The position numbers and the translations under genes were made by a program. From Mycolicibacterium sp. ND9-15 (GTDB taxonomy: Bacteria; Actinomycetota; Actinomycetes; Mycobacteriales; Mycobacteriaceae), in the NCBI RefSeq assembly GCF_035918395.1, contig NZ_CP142362.1:4563501-4627500 (forward strand): 64,000 bases of DNA, read 5' to 3'. The first letter of the stretch is position 1. The number at the start of each line of letters is the position of its first letter. Below the pieces are notes generated by a model, which made no database searches, was not told where the DNA came from, and was given only the letters and a program-made list of their open reading frames with translations. This document shows positions 1 through 8,721 of this stretch, piece after piece.

Positions 1-22
1 CGCTGGTTGGGAAGGTACGCCC

Positions 23-1342
23 ATGCTCACGGTAGTTCACGATGCCCAGCAGGCCAACGGCCAGCAGACCGCTGATCGGTCGTTGCTCGACGAGATCGTC
101 CGCGACGGCGCCCGGCAGATGCTGGCCGCCGCGCTGCAGGCCGAGGTCGCCGCCTACGTGGCCCAGTTCGCTGACCAGCTCGACGAGAACGGCCACCGAC
201 TGGTGGTGCGCAACGGCTATCACCAGCCGCGTGAGGTGCTCACAGCTGCCGGTGCCGTTGAGGTGAAGGCGCCGCGGGTCAACGACCGCCGTGTCGACCC
301 CGACACGGGCGACCGCCTGCGGTTCTCATCGGCGATCCTGCCGGCGTGGGCACGCAAGTCCCCGCAGGTCAGCGAGGTGCTGCCGCTGCTGTACCTGCAC
401 GGGCTGTCGACCAGTGATTTCGGCCCGGCCCTTGAGCAGTTCCTCGGCTCCGGTGCGGGGTTGTCGGCCACCACGATCACCCGCCTGACGGCGCAGTGGC
501 AAGACGAAGCCGCCGCCTTCAGACGCCGGGATCTGTCCAGCACCGACTACGTCTACCTGTGGGTCGACGGTATCCACCTCAAGGTGCGCCTGGACCAGGA
601 GAAGCTGTGCTTGCTGGTGATGCTCGGGGTGCGCGCTGACGGCCGTAAGGAACTCGTGGCAATCACCGACGGCTATCGTGAATCGACGGAGTCCTGGGCT
701 GATCTGCTGCGCGACTGCAAACGCCGCGGGATGACCGCCCCGGTGCTGGCTGTCGGTGACGGCGCACTGGGGTTCTGGAAGGCGGTACGCGAGGTGTTCC
801 CGGCCACACGGGAGCAGCGGTGCTGGTTTCACAAGCAGGCCAATGTCCTTGCCGCCCTGCCGAAATCAGCGCATCCCGCGGCGCTGGCGGCGATCAAGGA
901 CATCTACAACGCCGAGGACATCGACAAGGCCCAGATCGCGGTCAAGGCGTTCGAGGCCGACTTCGGTGCCAAGTACCCCAAAGCGGTCGCCAAGATCACC
1001 GACGACCTCGACACCCTGCTGGAGTTCTACAAGTATCCGGCCGAGCATTGGATCCACTTGAGGACGACGAATCCGATCGAAAGCACCTTTGCCACAGTAC
1101 GTTTGAGAACGAAAGTCACCAAGGGGCCGGGATCACGCGCGGCAGGTCTTGCCATGGCCTACAAGCTGATCGACGCCGCCCAAGCCCGCTGGCGGTCCGT
1201 CAACGCCCCGCACCTGGTCGCCCTGGTCCGCGCTGGGGCGACCTTCCACAAAGGCAAACTCCTCGAGCGGCCCACTGCCATCACCCCACCGACACCGCCA
1301 TCAGACGGCGACGCCCAGCAAGCCGGAACGGAGGTCGCCTGA
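23..1342 (+). CDS. IS256-family (mutator-type) transposase
   Basis: Full-length DDE transposase of 439 residues, in the usual range for IS256 relatives. The catalytic acids fall in YLWVDGIHLK (D about residue 182), AVGDGALGFW (D about 246) and TTNPIESTFATVR (E about 353); the NPIE block is diagnostic of the family. Binding of the IS ends and strand transfer are the expected roles. The left end of the element is upstream of the window. The right end probably lies just past the stop, around 1346-1380, where a short sequence beginning gatccacaggtcttgac is followed by unrelated DNA. The frame is intact, so it may be active. It is not closely similar to the second IS256-type transposase near 43 kb. 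Confidence 0.9.
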   Translation: MLTVVHDAQQANGQQTADRSLLDEIVRDGARQMLAAALQAEVAAYVAQFADQLDENGHRLVVRNGYHQPREVLTAAGAVEVKAPRVNDRRVDPDTGDRLRFSSAILPAWARKSPQVSEVLPLLYLHGLSTSDFGPALEQFLGSGAGLSATTITRLTAQWQDEAAAFRRRDLSSTDYVYLWVDGIHLKVRLDQEKLCLLVMLGVRADGRKELVAITDGYRESTESWADLLRDCKRRGMTAPVLAVGDGALGFWKAVREVFPATREQRCWFHKQANVLAALPKSAHPAALAAIKDIYNAEDIDKAQIAVKAFEADFGAKYPKAVAKITDDLDTLLEFYKYPAEHWIHLRTTNPIESTFATVRLRTKVTKGPGSRAAGLAMAYKLIDAAQARWRSVNAPHLVALVRAGATFHKGKLLERPTAITPPTPPSDGDAQQAGTEVA

Positions 1343-1622
1343 AACACCCCGATCCACAGGTCTTGACAATTCCTCGTAACAGGCTCGACAAGGAGAGGCT
1401 GATGGAGCTAGCGCAGAGCTGGCGAGTTACCGGCCCGAGCCCTCACGCAGCAGATGCCGCGTGCAGCCTATATGTCCATCGGCGATTAATACGTGACTGC
1501 ACTTCGGAGCAATGGCTAGTGCGAACTCCTTTGGTTCGGTTCGTGCACGGGCATAGCACACATCGCGCATTTGCGCGGCAACGGGCGGTAGTCGGGGAGT
1601 AGCAATCGAGAGGAGACATGAA
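1343..1622. other. IS right end plus non-coding leader
   Basis: No convincing gene. The first 40 bases are probably the right terminal sequence of the IS256-type element. The rest leads into the next gene, with a purine-rich ribosome site (gagaggag) about ten bases before its start. Confidence 0.4.
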
Positions 1623-2135
1623 ATGAATGAGGTTCTGCAATACAGATGGGTAAGACGGCGTCTGGGTGGCGCGACTACCGCTGTTGCGGCGGCGTGCATC
1701 GTAGCGTCGGTAGCAGCCGGAGCTGCGGTTGCGCAGCCACCGCCGCCGGATCCGTGTTCTCCGGCCGCCGTGATGCGCGCGCACGCCGAAGCGATGACTC
1801 GAATGGCTGACTATCTCGACTCCCGCCCCGACGTTCAACAGGTGTTTGTCGATGCCAGAAGCAAGGCCACACCCCAGGAGCGGCACGGCGTGATTCAAGC
1901 GTTCACCGAGAATCACCCAGACGTGGCTGCTGCCTTTCAGAACATCCATCAACCGGTTAAGGATCTGAGTGCGAGATGCGGCTTGCCCATGGGCCCAGGC
2001 ATGATGCCCGACGGCATGGGGCCAGGTGGTATGGCGCCCGGACAGATGGGTCCCGGCGGCATGGCGCCCGGACAGATGGGTCCCGGCGGCATGGGGCCCG
2101 GGCAGATGGCACCTGGAGCGATGCCTGGACAGTGA
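1623..2135 (+). CDS. Exported hemophore-like protein with Met/Gly/Pro repeat tail
   Basis: 170 residues. An N-terminal hydrophobic stretch (about 18-38) ending AAVAQP looks like a signal peptide, with an RR pair just before it. The body (about 45-120) resembles the small mycobacterial hemophore-related (Rv0203-type) family: two Cys (DPCSPA and ARCGLP) bracket a helical domain with FTENHPDVAAAF. The last 50 residues are a repeat of the type MGPGGMAPGQ, giving about a dozen Met at regular spacing. Ordinary hemophore-related proteins lack this tail, and similar stretches recur in four other island proteins, so metal (Cu(I)) binding through Met thioethers is inferred. Family assignment moderate; export fairly sure. 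Confidence 0.65.
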   Translation: MNEVLQYRWVRRRLGGATTAVAAACIVASVAAGAAVAQPPPPDPCSPAAVMRAHAEAMTRMADYLDSRPDVQQVFVDARSKATPQERHGVIQAFTENHPDVAAAFQNIHQPVKDLSARCGLPMGPGMMPDGMGPGGMAPGQMGPGGMAPGQMGPGGMGPGQMAPGAMPGQ

Positions 2136-2471
2136 GTCTTGGCGCTCGTCGCTTAATGACTACGCGAGAGGTGACAGTCGTGCGACATGACGTCACAAGC
2201 TCTGAGCGCAATTCATCTTCGGTGGGTGGCTCTCTGCTCACCGGCGAGTATGGCCGAGCGCGGGCATACTTGAGCCGCTAGCGCGTCGCCGGCTGCGCCT
2301 GACGACCGACGCTAGTTTTGCTTCGGTCAGCACCGCGGTCGGTCCTGGCAGAAGCATCGCTTCCTCAGGGCCGGCGACCAGCAACGGCATGAATACGGCA
2401 TTGCCCGATCGCGGCCGTAGAAGGCGTCGCTGTTGAATCCGGAGTGCTCGGCGCCCGTGAGGTGAGCCCGC
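2136..2471. other. Non-coding stretch before the IS3 element
   Basis: Nothing convincing on either strand. Reading frames present on the minus strand carry no recognisable family. The segment ends at the left inverted repeat of the IS3 copy. Confidence 0.4.
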
Positions 2472-2537
2472 TGTAGTGGTCCAGTCGTTGTGGGACTCTG
2501 TTGCCCGAGTGCTCGGGCAGGAAGAATCACCAACGAC

Positions 2538-2825
2538 ATGGCAACGAATAAGCGCCGGCGGCACACCCCGGACCAGATCATCCGCAAGCTGGCCGAGGGC
2601 AACAAGCTCCTCGGGACCGGCCAGGAGCTGGGCGAGGTGTGCCGGCACCTGGAAATCGCCGAGTCGACCTGGCACCGCTGGCTGGCCCAGTACGGCGGCA
2701 TGAAGGCCAACGAGGCCAAACGACTCAAAGAGCTCGAGGCCGAGAACACCCGCCTCAAGAAGTTGGTCGCCAACCAGGCCCTCGACATCGACATGCTCAA
2801 GGAGATCTCGGCGGGAAACTTCTAA
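2538..2825 (+). CDS. IS3-family transposase OrfA (DNA-binding subunit)
   Basis: 95 residues from an ATG preceded by accaacgac. An HTH region occupies about residues 8-45 (TPDQIIRKLAEG, VCRHLEIAESTWHRW), followed by a leucine-zipper-like coiled coil (LKELEAENTRLKKLVANQ), the standard OrfA layout for end binding and oligomerisation. The stop lies inside the start of orfB, in a different frame, so OrfAB fusion would need a programmed -1 frameshift. An upstream in-frame start at 2490 falls inside the inverted repeat and is rejected. Confidence 0.85.
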   Translation: MATNKRRRHTPDQIIRKLAEGNKLLGTGQELGEVCRHLEIAESTWHRWLAQYGGMKANEAKRLKELEAENTRLKKLVANQALDIDMLKEISAGNF

Positions 2826-3674
2826 CCCCGAACCGCAAGCGCAGCGCCGTGCAGGCGCTGCGCGACCGGTTCGGGGTGTCTGAGCGCCGCGCCTGTACGG
2901 TCGTTGGTCTGCACCGTTCCACGATGCGCCTGCAGCCGCCGCCGATCACGACCGAGGAAGCAGAGTTGCGTGACTGGCTGCGCCGGTTCTCGGTGGACCG
3001 GCCTCGCTGGGGGTGGCGACGGGCGGCGAAGATGGCCCGCCGAGCGGGCTGGCAGGTCAACAACAAGCGTATCCGCCGGCTGTGGCGTGAGGAGGGCCTG
3101 CGGGTCCCGCAGCGCCGCCGCAAGAAGCGGCTGACGGGCATCGGCGTCGCCGTGGGCGCGATGTCACCGATCCGTCCAAATATCATCTGGGCGATGGACT
3201 TTCAATTCGACACGACTGCCGATGGCCGCGGGTTGAAGATGTTAAACGTGATCGATGAGTTCACCCGTGAGGCGCTCGCGATTGAGGTGGATCGCAGCAT
3301 CGATGCCGGGCGTCGTCGATGTGTTGGATCGCTTGGCGCTCATGCACGGGGCGCCACACTACGTCCGTTTCGACAACGGTCCCGAGTTCGTGGCGCACGC
3401 GGTGAGCGATTGGTGTCGATTCAACAGTGCCGGTTCACTTTTCATCGATCCCGGCTCGCCGTGGCAGAACGCCTGGATCGAGTCGTTCAACGGCCGGCTA
3501 CGGGATGAACTGCTCAACTCGTGGCGCTTCGATTCGCTGCTGGAAGCCCGTGTGATCATCGAGGACTGGCGCTGTGACTACAACGCCAGCCGGCCCCATT
3601 CCGCCCACGGAGAGCTCACCCCATCGGAGTTTGCCCTACAGTGGGCCACGGCCCACCAACCGAAAGTCGCATAG
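2822..3674 (+). pseudogene. IS3-family transposase OrfB (rve integrase core), frameshifted
   Basis: Reading from 2822 gives an HTH_21-type region and the start of the integrase core (NIIWAMDFQFDTT, first catalytic D) up to about 3305. The homologous sequence then continues in another frame as VVDVLDRLALMHGAPHYVRF to RPHSAHGELTPSEFALQW, containing DNGPEF (second D) and AWIESFNGRLRDE (catalytic E). The junction lies near gatgccgggcgtcgtcgatg, where two bases appear missing or one added. All three catalytic acids survive but in two frames, so this copy is judged inactive unless the shift is a sequencing error. Confidence 0.8.
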
Positions 3675-3730
3675 CGACTTGACCACCAAACGGGTCCCCC
3701 TCACCCGGGCTTTACCAGAGGGCCGACAAT

Positions 3731-3788
3731 TCTACTAAGCGACTCAGTAGACGTTCCGCATACTACTAAGCTATTTAGTAGTATGCGG
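3731..3788. promoter_or_regulatory. Tandem dyad operator with TACTAA/TTAGTA half-sites
   Basis: Two inverted repeats share one core. Site 1 (3731-3751) is tctactaa-gcgac-tcagtaga with one mismatch. Site 2 (3756-3788) is a perfect 14-bp inverted repeat: ccgcatactactaa, a 5-bp spacer gctat, and its exact complement. Both have 5-bp spacers and the same tactaa/ttagta half-site, which argues for a dimeric repressor bound twice rather than a terminator. It lies 120 bp upstream of the stress-protein gene. No cognate regulator is recognisable nearby. Confidence 0.65.
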
Positions 3789-3907
3789 AGACGGACAGCG
3801 TGTGGACAGTTTGTCGGCCGACTCGGCGCCGGGCCGGTTAGCCAGGGCTGACCCGTCGGCATCTGGCGGCGAATCTCGATGCCAACCGGTCTCACCATAG
3901 GAGCACC

Positions 3908-4405
3908 ATGGACACATCTTCCGATCAACCATTCACCGGCACGACCAGCGGGGCTACCGCTAGCTCCGAGTACCGGGTGATAGCCAGCTACCGCGACTAC
4001 GCGCAAGCTCAGCGCGCGGTCGACTTCATGTCCGATTCAGAATTCCCGGTGGAGAACCTCCGAATCCTCGGTCACGATGTGACCACCGTGGAAGCCGTCA
4101 TCGGCCGCCTGACCAAGGGCCGCGCCGCGCTCACGGGCGCGTCGAGCGGAGCCTGGTGGGGCCTGTTGATTGGGCTGCTGTTGGGGATGTTTGCCGTTGG
4201 CACCGCCTGGTTCGGCGTTATGGTGGCTGGCTTGCTCATCGGCACCGTCTGGGGGGCGATTTTCGGGTTCGTCGAGCACTGGGCGACCGGTGGCCGGCGA
4301 GATTTCACGTCGATGTCGACGCTGGCCGCTGAGCGTTACGACGTGGTGTGCACGCCGGCGTTCGCCGAGCAGGCCGCTCAGCTGCTGGCCACCATGCGAG
4401 GCTGA
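3908..4405 (+). CDS. GSP17M/YflT-like general stress membrane protein
   Basis: 165 residues. The N-terminal part (about 20-65) has the stress-protein fold signature YRVIASYRDYAQAQRAVDFM and PVENLRILGHDV. Two adjacent hydrophobic Gly-rich helices follow at about 78-122 (WWGLLIGLLLGMFAVGTAWF; MVAGLLIGTVWGAIFGF), then a soluble tail ending ERYDVVCTPAFAEQAAQLL. This matches the general-stress-protein 17M domain fused to a membrane hairpin, common in mycobacteria. The molecular role is unknown. Start chosen for the aggagcacc site just upstream. The double-dyad operator upstream probably controls it. The next sequence downstream is a decayed ATPase. Confidence 0.75.
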   Translation: MDTSSDQPFTGTTSGATASSEYRVIASYRDYAQAQRAVDFMSDSEFPVENLRILGHDVTTVEAVIGRLTKGRAALTGASSGAWWGLLIGLLLGMFAVGTAWFGVMVAGLLIGTVWGAIFGFVEHWATGGRRDFTSMSTLAAERYDVVCTPAFAEQAAQLLATMRG

Positions 4406-5560
4406 CGACGCTGGCGGCGCTCTGGCTCGCCACCTTCGCGGTGTGGTGGGCCGTCGGCGCCAGCGTGCAAACCGCGAGGCTGTTCGCCATTACCGTGGTG
4501 GTTATCACGTGCCTGACGCGCTCGGCTTGGCCACCAGCGATCATGGTCGGCACAGGACTTGGCGCAAGCGCGGTGTCCTGTTCAAAAACGCTACCGCACT
4601 GGAGACCTCAGCACGCATCGACACCGTCGTCATGGACAACACCGGCACCTTGACTAAGGGTGAACCAGAGGTCACCGACGCCGTCGTCGAAGGCATCGCC
4701 GAGGACGAACTCCCGGCGCTGGTGGCGGCGGCGGAGACGGAATCTGAACATTTACTGGCAGCGGCGATCGTGCGCTATGCCACCGAGCAAGGCGCTACGT
4801 CACTGCCGCTCAACAACTTTCGAAGCAGCGTGCCCGGACATGGAGCCACCGCTGACGTGGCCGGACACGTGGTCGCCGTCGGCAATCGCAAGCTCATGAT
4901 CGAGCAAGGCGTCGAGTTCGGTGCGCTAATGGACCGACGTGACGAACTGGCATCCAGCGGCCGCACCGCCGTGCTGGTCGCAGTGGACGGTCGCGGTGTC
5001 GGGGTAATCGCGCTAGCAGACGCGGCCCGACCAACATCAGCTGCGCGGTCGCCGCTCTCCACGACCTCGGAGCACAGGTCGTCATGCTCAGCGGCGACAA
5101 CGAGGCGACCGCCAGACGGATCGCTTCGCAACTGGGTATCGACACGGTCATAGCCGACGTGCTGCCTGAGGACAAAGCCGCCCAAATCGCCGAACTACAG
5201 CGAGACGGTCGAAAGGTCGGCATGGTCGGTTACGGAGTCAACGACGCACCTGCCCTGGCTCAAGCCGATCTCGGTGTGGCGATTGGTGCCGGCACCGATG
5301 TCGCCATCGAGACTGCCGACCTGGTGCTCATGCGCGCCGATCCGCTCGATGTACCCATCGCCGTCCGTATCGGCGGTGGCACGATGCGAAAGATGCGACA
5401 AAACCTTGGGTAGGCAGTCGGCTACAACGTCATCGCGATCCCTATTGTCGCGGGAGCGTTTCAGCCTGCATTCGGGCTCGTCTTGCGCCCAGAGATCGCC
5501 GCTTTGTCCATGTCCGGATCCAGCGTGATCGTCGCTGTCTTGCTAGCGGCTGAGCCTGCC
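4400..5560 (+). pseudogene. Degenerate P1B-type metal ATPase (C-terminal part)
   Basis: Only the region from about the sixth membrane helix onward remains, scattered over three frames. First comes WWAVGASVQTARLFAITVVV; then VITC(P)DALGLA with a base lost in the CPx motif; then, from about 4590, the phosphorylation domain with DNTGTLTKGE in place of DKTGTLTKGE; then a frameshift near 5030, MLSGDNEATARRIASQLG, and GYGVNDAPALAQADLG in place of GDGVNDAP. An in-frame stop at 5411 splits the last membrane pair (AVGYNVIAIPIVAGAF). Loss of the invariant Lys and Asp plus four lesions make activity impossible. The N-terminal metal-binding and actuator domains are absent. Closest in type to mycobacterial CtpV/CtpB-like copper exporters. 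Confidence 0.9.
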
Positions 5561-5736
5561 CGCGACAGCACCGGATCCCGCGCCCGCACGCATGACGAGC
5601 GCGTTGGAACCGGACTTCTGCGCGAGGGTCCAAAGGCCCTCGAGTTGATTGCATACGCCTCTGTCGGCGTCTCTGCGTCTCAACCATCGTAGTAAGGCGC
5701 TGCAGGAGCAGCCGACGTTCACGAGGAGGTATTGCC

Positions 5737-5997
5737 GTGATGATTTGGTACGGCGACGGCATGGGATGGTGGGGATACGCCGCCATGGGCATCGGAATGG
5801 TGTTGTTCTGGGCGTTGTTGGTCGGCGGGATCGTACTACTGATCAAACTCGCCGCCGGCGACGCGACCCAGCCAATCCGACGTCCACTCTCCGCCGAACA
5901 ACTTCTTGCCGCACGATTCGCCGGCGGCGAGATCACTGAAGCGGAGTACCACGACCGCCTGCAGGTTCTGCGGGGTGCCCCTCGAACAACACCATAG
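5737..5997 (+). CDS. Small membrane protein with C-terminal SHOCT motif
   Basis: 86 residues from GTG, chosen because gaggaggt lies seven bases before it. The N-terminus is Gly/Trp/Met-rich (WYGDGMGWWGYAAMG), then one membrane helix (about 15-40), then a SHOCT-type tail AEQLLAARFAGGEITEAEYHDRLQVL. SHOCT tails are thought to mediate oligomerisation or protein contacts; no enzymatic activity is known. A second, distinct SHOCT protein with the same plan lies near 18.7 kb beside a cupredoxin. The stop overlaps the next start by one base, so the two genes are probably translated together. Confidence 0.75.
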   Translation: MMIWYGDGMGWWGYAAMGIGMVLFWALLVGGIVLLIKLAAGDATQPIRRPLSAEQLLAARFAGGEITEAEYHDRLQVLRGAPRTTP

Positions 5998-6512
5998 TGA
6001 TCATCAAAGACAACGGCTTCGACGAAATCGACCGGGCCGTCCGACGACGCACCTTCGGCACGTTGTCGACAATGGACCGACGGGGAGCGCCTCACGCCAC
6101 CGCCGTGATCTACGCCGTGTCACCGCCCGATCAGCCGTTGACGCTCTTCGTCACCACTAGAAGCACCACAGCCAAAGTGCACCACATCCGCGAGCATCCA
6201 GAAGTGGCGTTCGTCATCCCGGTGCCTCACCGGTTACCGGTGTTCCCACCGAGCGCCGTCCAATTTCAGGGTTTAGCAACGATATTGGAGGCTAACGACA
6301 CCGCTGCAATCGGCGCCTTTCAAAAATCATGGTTCCATCGTCGGATCCTTGCTGCAGAACAGCGCATAGTCAGCCAGGGCGGTCAAATGTGTTTCATCGC
6401 GATCCAGCCGAACAAAACGATATTCAGTTACGGCATTGGGCTGTCAGCCCTCGACATACTGCGACAACCGCGCCAAGCGGCCGGACGGACACAGCTACCC
6501 GCAGGTCGATAG
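5997..6512 (+). CDS. PNPOx-fold (split-barrel flavin) family protein
   Basis: 171 residues from GTG overlapping the previous stop. The N-terminal two-thirds has the split-barrel pattern of pyridoxamine-phosphate-oxidase-like proteins: RTFGTLSTMDRRGAPHATAVIYAV, LFVTTRSTTAKVHHIREHPEVAFVI, FQGLATIL. Such proteins bind FMN, F420 or heme and carry out varied redox reactions; the substrate cannot be told from sequence. Start and spacing suggest translational coupling with the SHOCT protein. It may serve a redox role in the stress response of the island. Confidence 0.65.
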   Translation: MIIKDNGFDEIDRAVRRRTFGTLSTMDRRGAPHATAVIYAVSPPDQPLTLFVTTRSTTAKVHHIREHPEVAFVIPVPHRLPVFPPSAVQFQGLATILEANDTAAIGAFQKSWFHRRILAAEQRIVSQGGQMCFIAIQPNKTIFSYGIGLSALDILRQPRQAAGRTQLPAGR

Positions 6513-6946
6513 GCGGACAACGTTGCTTGGCGAGATACCGCGACCGAGTCTTCCAATACTGGCGCGTCATCGAGATGCAAGTGCCAAGAAGGGCTGCTAG
6601 TTGTCGTCGCGGATCGGGGCAAGGCTTACATGTGTGCGCCGCCGGGCGTGCGCTCGTGGTCGTCACGGTGGAGACCTTGCCCTCGCTCGGGTCATCGATG
6701 CGTCGATTACTCCGTCGAGCCCTGGCGTGCAGCTTCGCACGCGAGTCGACGAACCTAAGTACCACCAGCGGCTAGGATGTCCTGCGGCGCGCAGCCGCTA
6801 TGCACTCACGACCGCTGGCAGGACCGGCCTTCACCGAATCTTCAAGAAACCGCTAGCCGAGCCAGAGCGAAGACGTCGAGACTTGTGATGACCAACGACA
6901 GGTATGACGACGACCGGTGCGCTGGACAGGAAAAGGAGCTTTTAAA
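6513..6946. other. Intergenic region upstream of the DUF305 gene
   Basis: No supported gene in about 430 bp. The useful content is an 11-bp direct-repeat motif at 6830-6860 and the ribosome site (aaaaggagc) before 6947. Confidence 0.5.
6830..6860 (+). promoter_or_regulatory. 11-bp tandem direct repeat, probable response-regulator box
   Basis: The two repeats are ttcaccgaatc and ttcaagaaacc, end to end, one helical turn apart, followed by gctagc. Nearly the same block (ttcatcgaatc, ttcactgaacc, actagc) stands at 19652-19682, with about 24 of 31 positions identical. Tandem repeats at 11-bp pitch are typical of OmpR/PhoB-family regulators, and one is encoded at 25.3-26.0 kb. Pairing motif and regulator is inference. 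Confidence 0.5.
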
Positions 6947-7711
6947 ATGAAATCGATCCACACAGTGGTGGCGGGGGTGGCCGCCGTGGGTGCACTTTTC
7001 GCTGTCGGGGCCTGTAGCAACACCGCCACTGAACAATCGGGGCCTTCGACGCCCGCAGCCTCCACCTCGATGCCCGCCGGGGCTCAAGCACACAACAACG
7101 CCGATGCGATGTTCGCCCAGCACATGATTCCGCATCATCAGCAGGCCATCGAGATGAGCGACATAATCCTCGGCAAGCAAGGCATTGACCCGCGGGTCAC
7201 CGACCTTGCCAAGCAAATCAAGGACGCTCAAATGCCCGAAATCGAACAACTCAAGGGCTGGCTTAGTGCCTGGGGGATGCCCACCACGATGCCCCGGATG
7301 GACATGCCTGGCTCCAGCAACATGCCTGGGATGCCAAGTCATTCGATGCCCAGCGCTAGCGGGACGCCCGGTGACGGCGGTGGAGCCCATCACGGTGACA
7401 TGCCCGGTTCCAGCAGCATGCCCGACAACTCGATGATGCCTGGCGGGTCGATGTCGCCCGGCGCAAACAGCATGCCGGGTATGGGAATGATGTCGCAGGC
7501 CGATATGGACCGCCTGAAGAACGCGCAAGGCGTAGAAGCCAGCAAATTGTTTCTCACACAAATGATCGCCCATCACCAGGGCGCGATCGATATGGCGCAG
7601 AACGAGGTCGAGAACGGCCAGTACCAGGCGGCGGTGGAGATGGCCAAGTCGATCACTAGCAGCCAGCAGAAGGAGATCGACACGATGAAGTCGATTCTGT
7701 CCTCGCTGTAG
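6947..7711 (+). CDS. DUF305 lipoprotein with Met-rich insert (probable copper binding)
   Basis: 254 residues. The signal peptide ends in a lipobox (FAVGAC, Cys about 23), so the protein is predicted to be lipid-anchored outside the membrane. Two DUF305 half-domains are visible: MFAQHMIPHHQQAIEMSD (about 55-110) and FLTQMIAHHQGAIDMAQNEV (about 195-250). Between them is a low-complexity linker of MPG, MPS and SMPG units with some 18 Met. His/Met-rich DUF305 proteins such as CopM bind copper outside the cell. The ATG at 6947 is chosen for its aaaaggag site; an upstream start at 6917 adds ten residues with no signal. The next gene begins 16 bp downstream. Confidence 0.8.
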   Translation: MKSIHTVVAGVAAVGALFAVGACSNTATEQSGPSTPAASTSMPAGAQAHNNADAMFAQHMIPHHQQAIEMSDIILGKQGIDPRVTDLAKQIKDAQMPEIEQLKGWLSAWGMPTTMPRMDMPGSSNMPGMPSHSMPSASGTPGDGGGAHHGDMPGSSSMPDNSMMPGGSMSPGANSMPGMGMMSQADMDRLKNAQGVEASKLFLTQMIAHHQGAIDMAQNEVENGQYQAAVEMAKSITSSQQKEIDTMKSILSSL

Positions 7712-7726
7712 ACAGAGTCGGACTGC

Positions 7727-8167
7727 ATGGCCGCTCAGAGAAGGACACGCGTGCTGCTTCTTGCAGCCGCTGCGATATGTGGTGCAACCCTGGTTGTGAT
7801 CGCCATAAGCACGCGGGGTTTCGGACTCATCAACTCGACAGTCGCGAACGCGTCCGCGCGTGCGGCACAGGAGCGGTGCGAGCGTGATGTCGTCGCGAGG
7901 CTAGCGTCACCATCGACAGCGAGACTTTCCGACATCACCGTGACGAGCACGCAACTTGATCCGGAGGTGAAAGACTTGTTCTCGTCGTTGGAAGGGGGGC
8001 CCCTCTACGGCGTCGACCACTCTCGCATCACCGTTCGGAATGTGGAAGGCATTGTCGAGGCCCCGAGCGAGGTCGGCGGAACCCTGCACGACCCCTTCGT
8101 GTGCCGGGCGTATTTTATCGACGGCAATCTGGCCGACACTCTTGTCGTGTTCGACCATGACCACTGA
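7727..8167 (+). CDS. Membrane-anchored or secreted protein of unknown function
   Basis: 146 residues. Basic N-terminus (MAAQRRTR), one hydrophobic helix (about 9-27), then an extracytoplasmic domain with Cys at ERCERDV and VCRAYF. The end is DTLVVFDHDH, with terminal His residues. No family recognised. It follows the DUF305 lipoprotein with only a 15-bp gap, so the two are probably co-transcribed, and a role in the same envelope metal response is possible but unproved. Confidence 0.55.
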   Translation: MAAQRRTRVLLLAAAAICGATLVVIAISTRGFGLINSTVANASARAAQERCERDVVARLASPSTARLSDITVTSTQLDPEVKDLFSSLEGGPLYGVDHSRITVRNVEGIVEAPSEVGGTLHDPFVCRAYFIDGNLADTLVVFDHDH

Positions 8168-8355
8168 CACCGGTCTGGCTACCCTTCGCGTGCCGACGGC
8201 CGAACCCAGTTCGCGCATTAATGCCCTTTGCAACCGCCTGGTGACCGAACACGGCCGCTGCGCGAGTTGACAACCCCGCCAAATGGAGATCACGCAGTTC
8301 GCTGCGCGGACGGACGATTCTGACGCCGAGGGTCTCGAATCCGTTTCCCATCCTC

Positions 8356-8409
8356 TTGACACTTGCATACCCCCGAGGGGTATAGTACGCAAATACCCCC
8401 ATGGGGTAA
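8356..8409 (+). promoter_or_regulatory. Copper-responsive promoter with two CsoR boxes
   Basis: A -35 element ttgaca (8356-8361) and a -10 element tatagt (8381-8386) are 19 bp apart. CsoR box 1 (atacccccgaggggtat, 8367-8383) fills the spacer and touches the -10. Box 2 (ataccccc-atggggta, 8393-8408) covers the likely transcription start. Both are the G/C-flanked palindromes bound by CsoR/RicR-type repressors. Apo-CsoR bound here would block RNA polymerase; Cu(I) would release it. Confidence 0.9.
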
Positions 8410-8427
8410 GTGAGAGGAGTCCTAGTC

Positions 8428-8721
8428 GTGGACACGACGGCGCCCGGTTACCTGCAGTCCAAAGACGGCTATTTGCAGCGGTTGCGCCGCATAGAGGGTC
8501 AGGTGCGCGGTGTGGCGAGGATGATCGAGGAAGACGCCTACTGCGTTGACATACTCACCCAGATCTCGGCTGCCACCAAGGCGCTGCAATCGGTGGCGTT
8601 GATGCTGCTCGACGAACATCTGAACCACTGCGTCAGCCACGCCGTCCAGGAAGGCGGCGATGCGGCCCAGCAGCGGCTCACCGACGCTTCCGCGGCCATC
8701 GCCCGTCTCGTGCGCTCATGA
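8428..8721 (+). CDS. csoR: CsoR-family Cu(I)-sensing repressor
   Basis: 97 residues from GTG with gagaggag ten bases upstream; an earlier in-frame GTG at 8410 overlaps the operator. The all-helical CsoR/RcnR fold is clear: YLQRLRRIEGQVRGVARMIEED, then Cys in DAYCVDILTQI, then HLNHC. Cys, His and Cys occupy the positions of the M. tuberculosis CsoR Cu(I) ligands (C36, H61, C65). It should repress its own operon through the two boxes upstream and dissociate on binding Cu(I). A further box pair at 20.5 kb suggests a second target. The next gene overlaps the stop by ATGA. Confidence 0.93.
   Translation: MDTTAPGYLQSKDGYLQRLRRIEGQVRGVARMIEEDAYCVDILTQISAATKALQSVALMLLDEHLNHCVSHAVQEGGDAAQQRLTDASAAIARLVRS

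Larger units (their letters stand above)
2472..3690 (+). mobile_element. IS3-family insertion sequence, frameshifted copy
   Basis: About 1.2 kb with orfA and orfB in the IS3 arrangement. The terminal inverted repeats are imperfect: gtggtccagtcgtt (2476-2489) matches the reverse complement of agcgacttgaccac (3673-3686) at 12 of 14 positions. No clear target duplication is visible. orfB carries an internal frameshift, so the copy is probably unable to transpose by itself. Confidence 0.8.

Noticed and set aside
2281..2470. Minus-strand protein-like stretch before the IS3 copy
   Set aside because: A frame reads AEHSGFNSDAFYGRDRAMPY, but no start, no continuation and no family; too little to call a relic.
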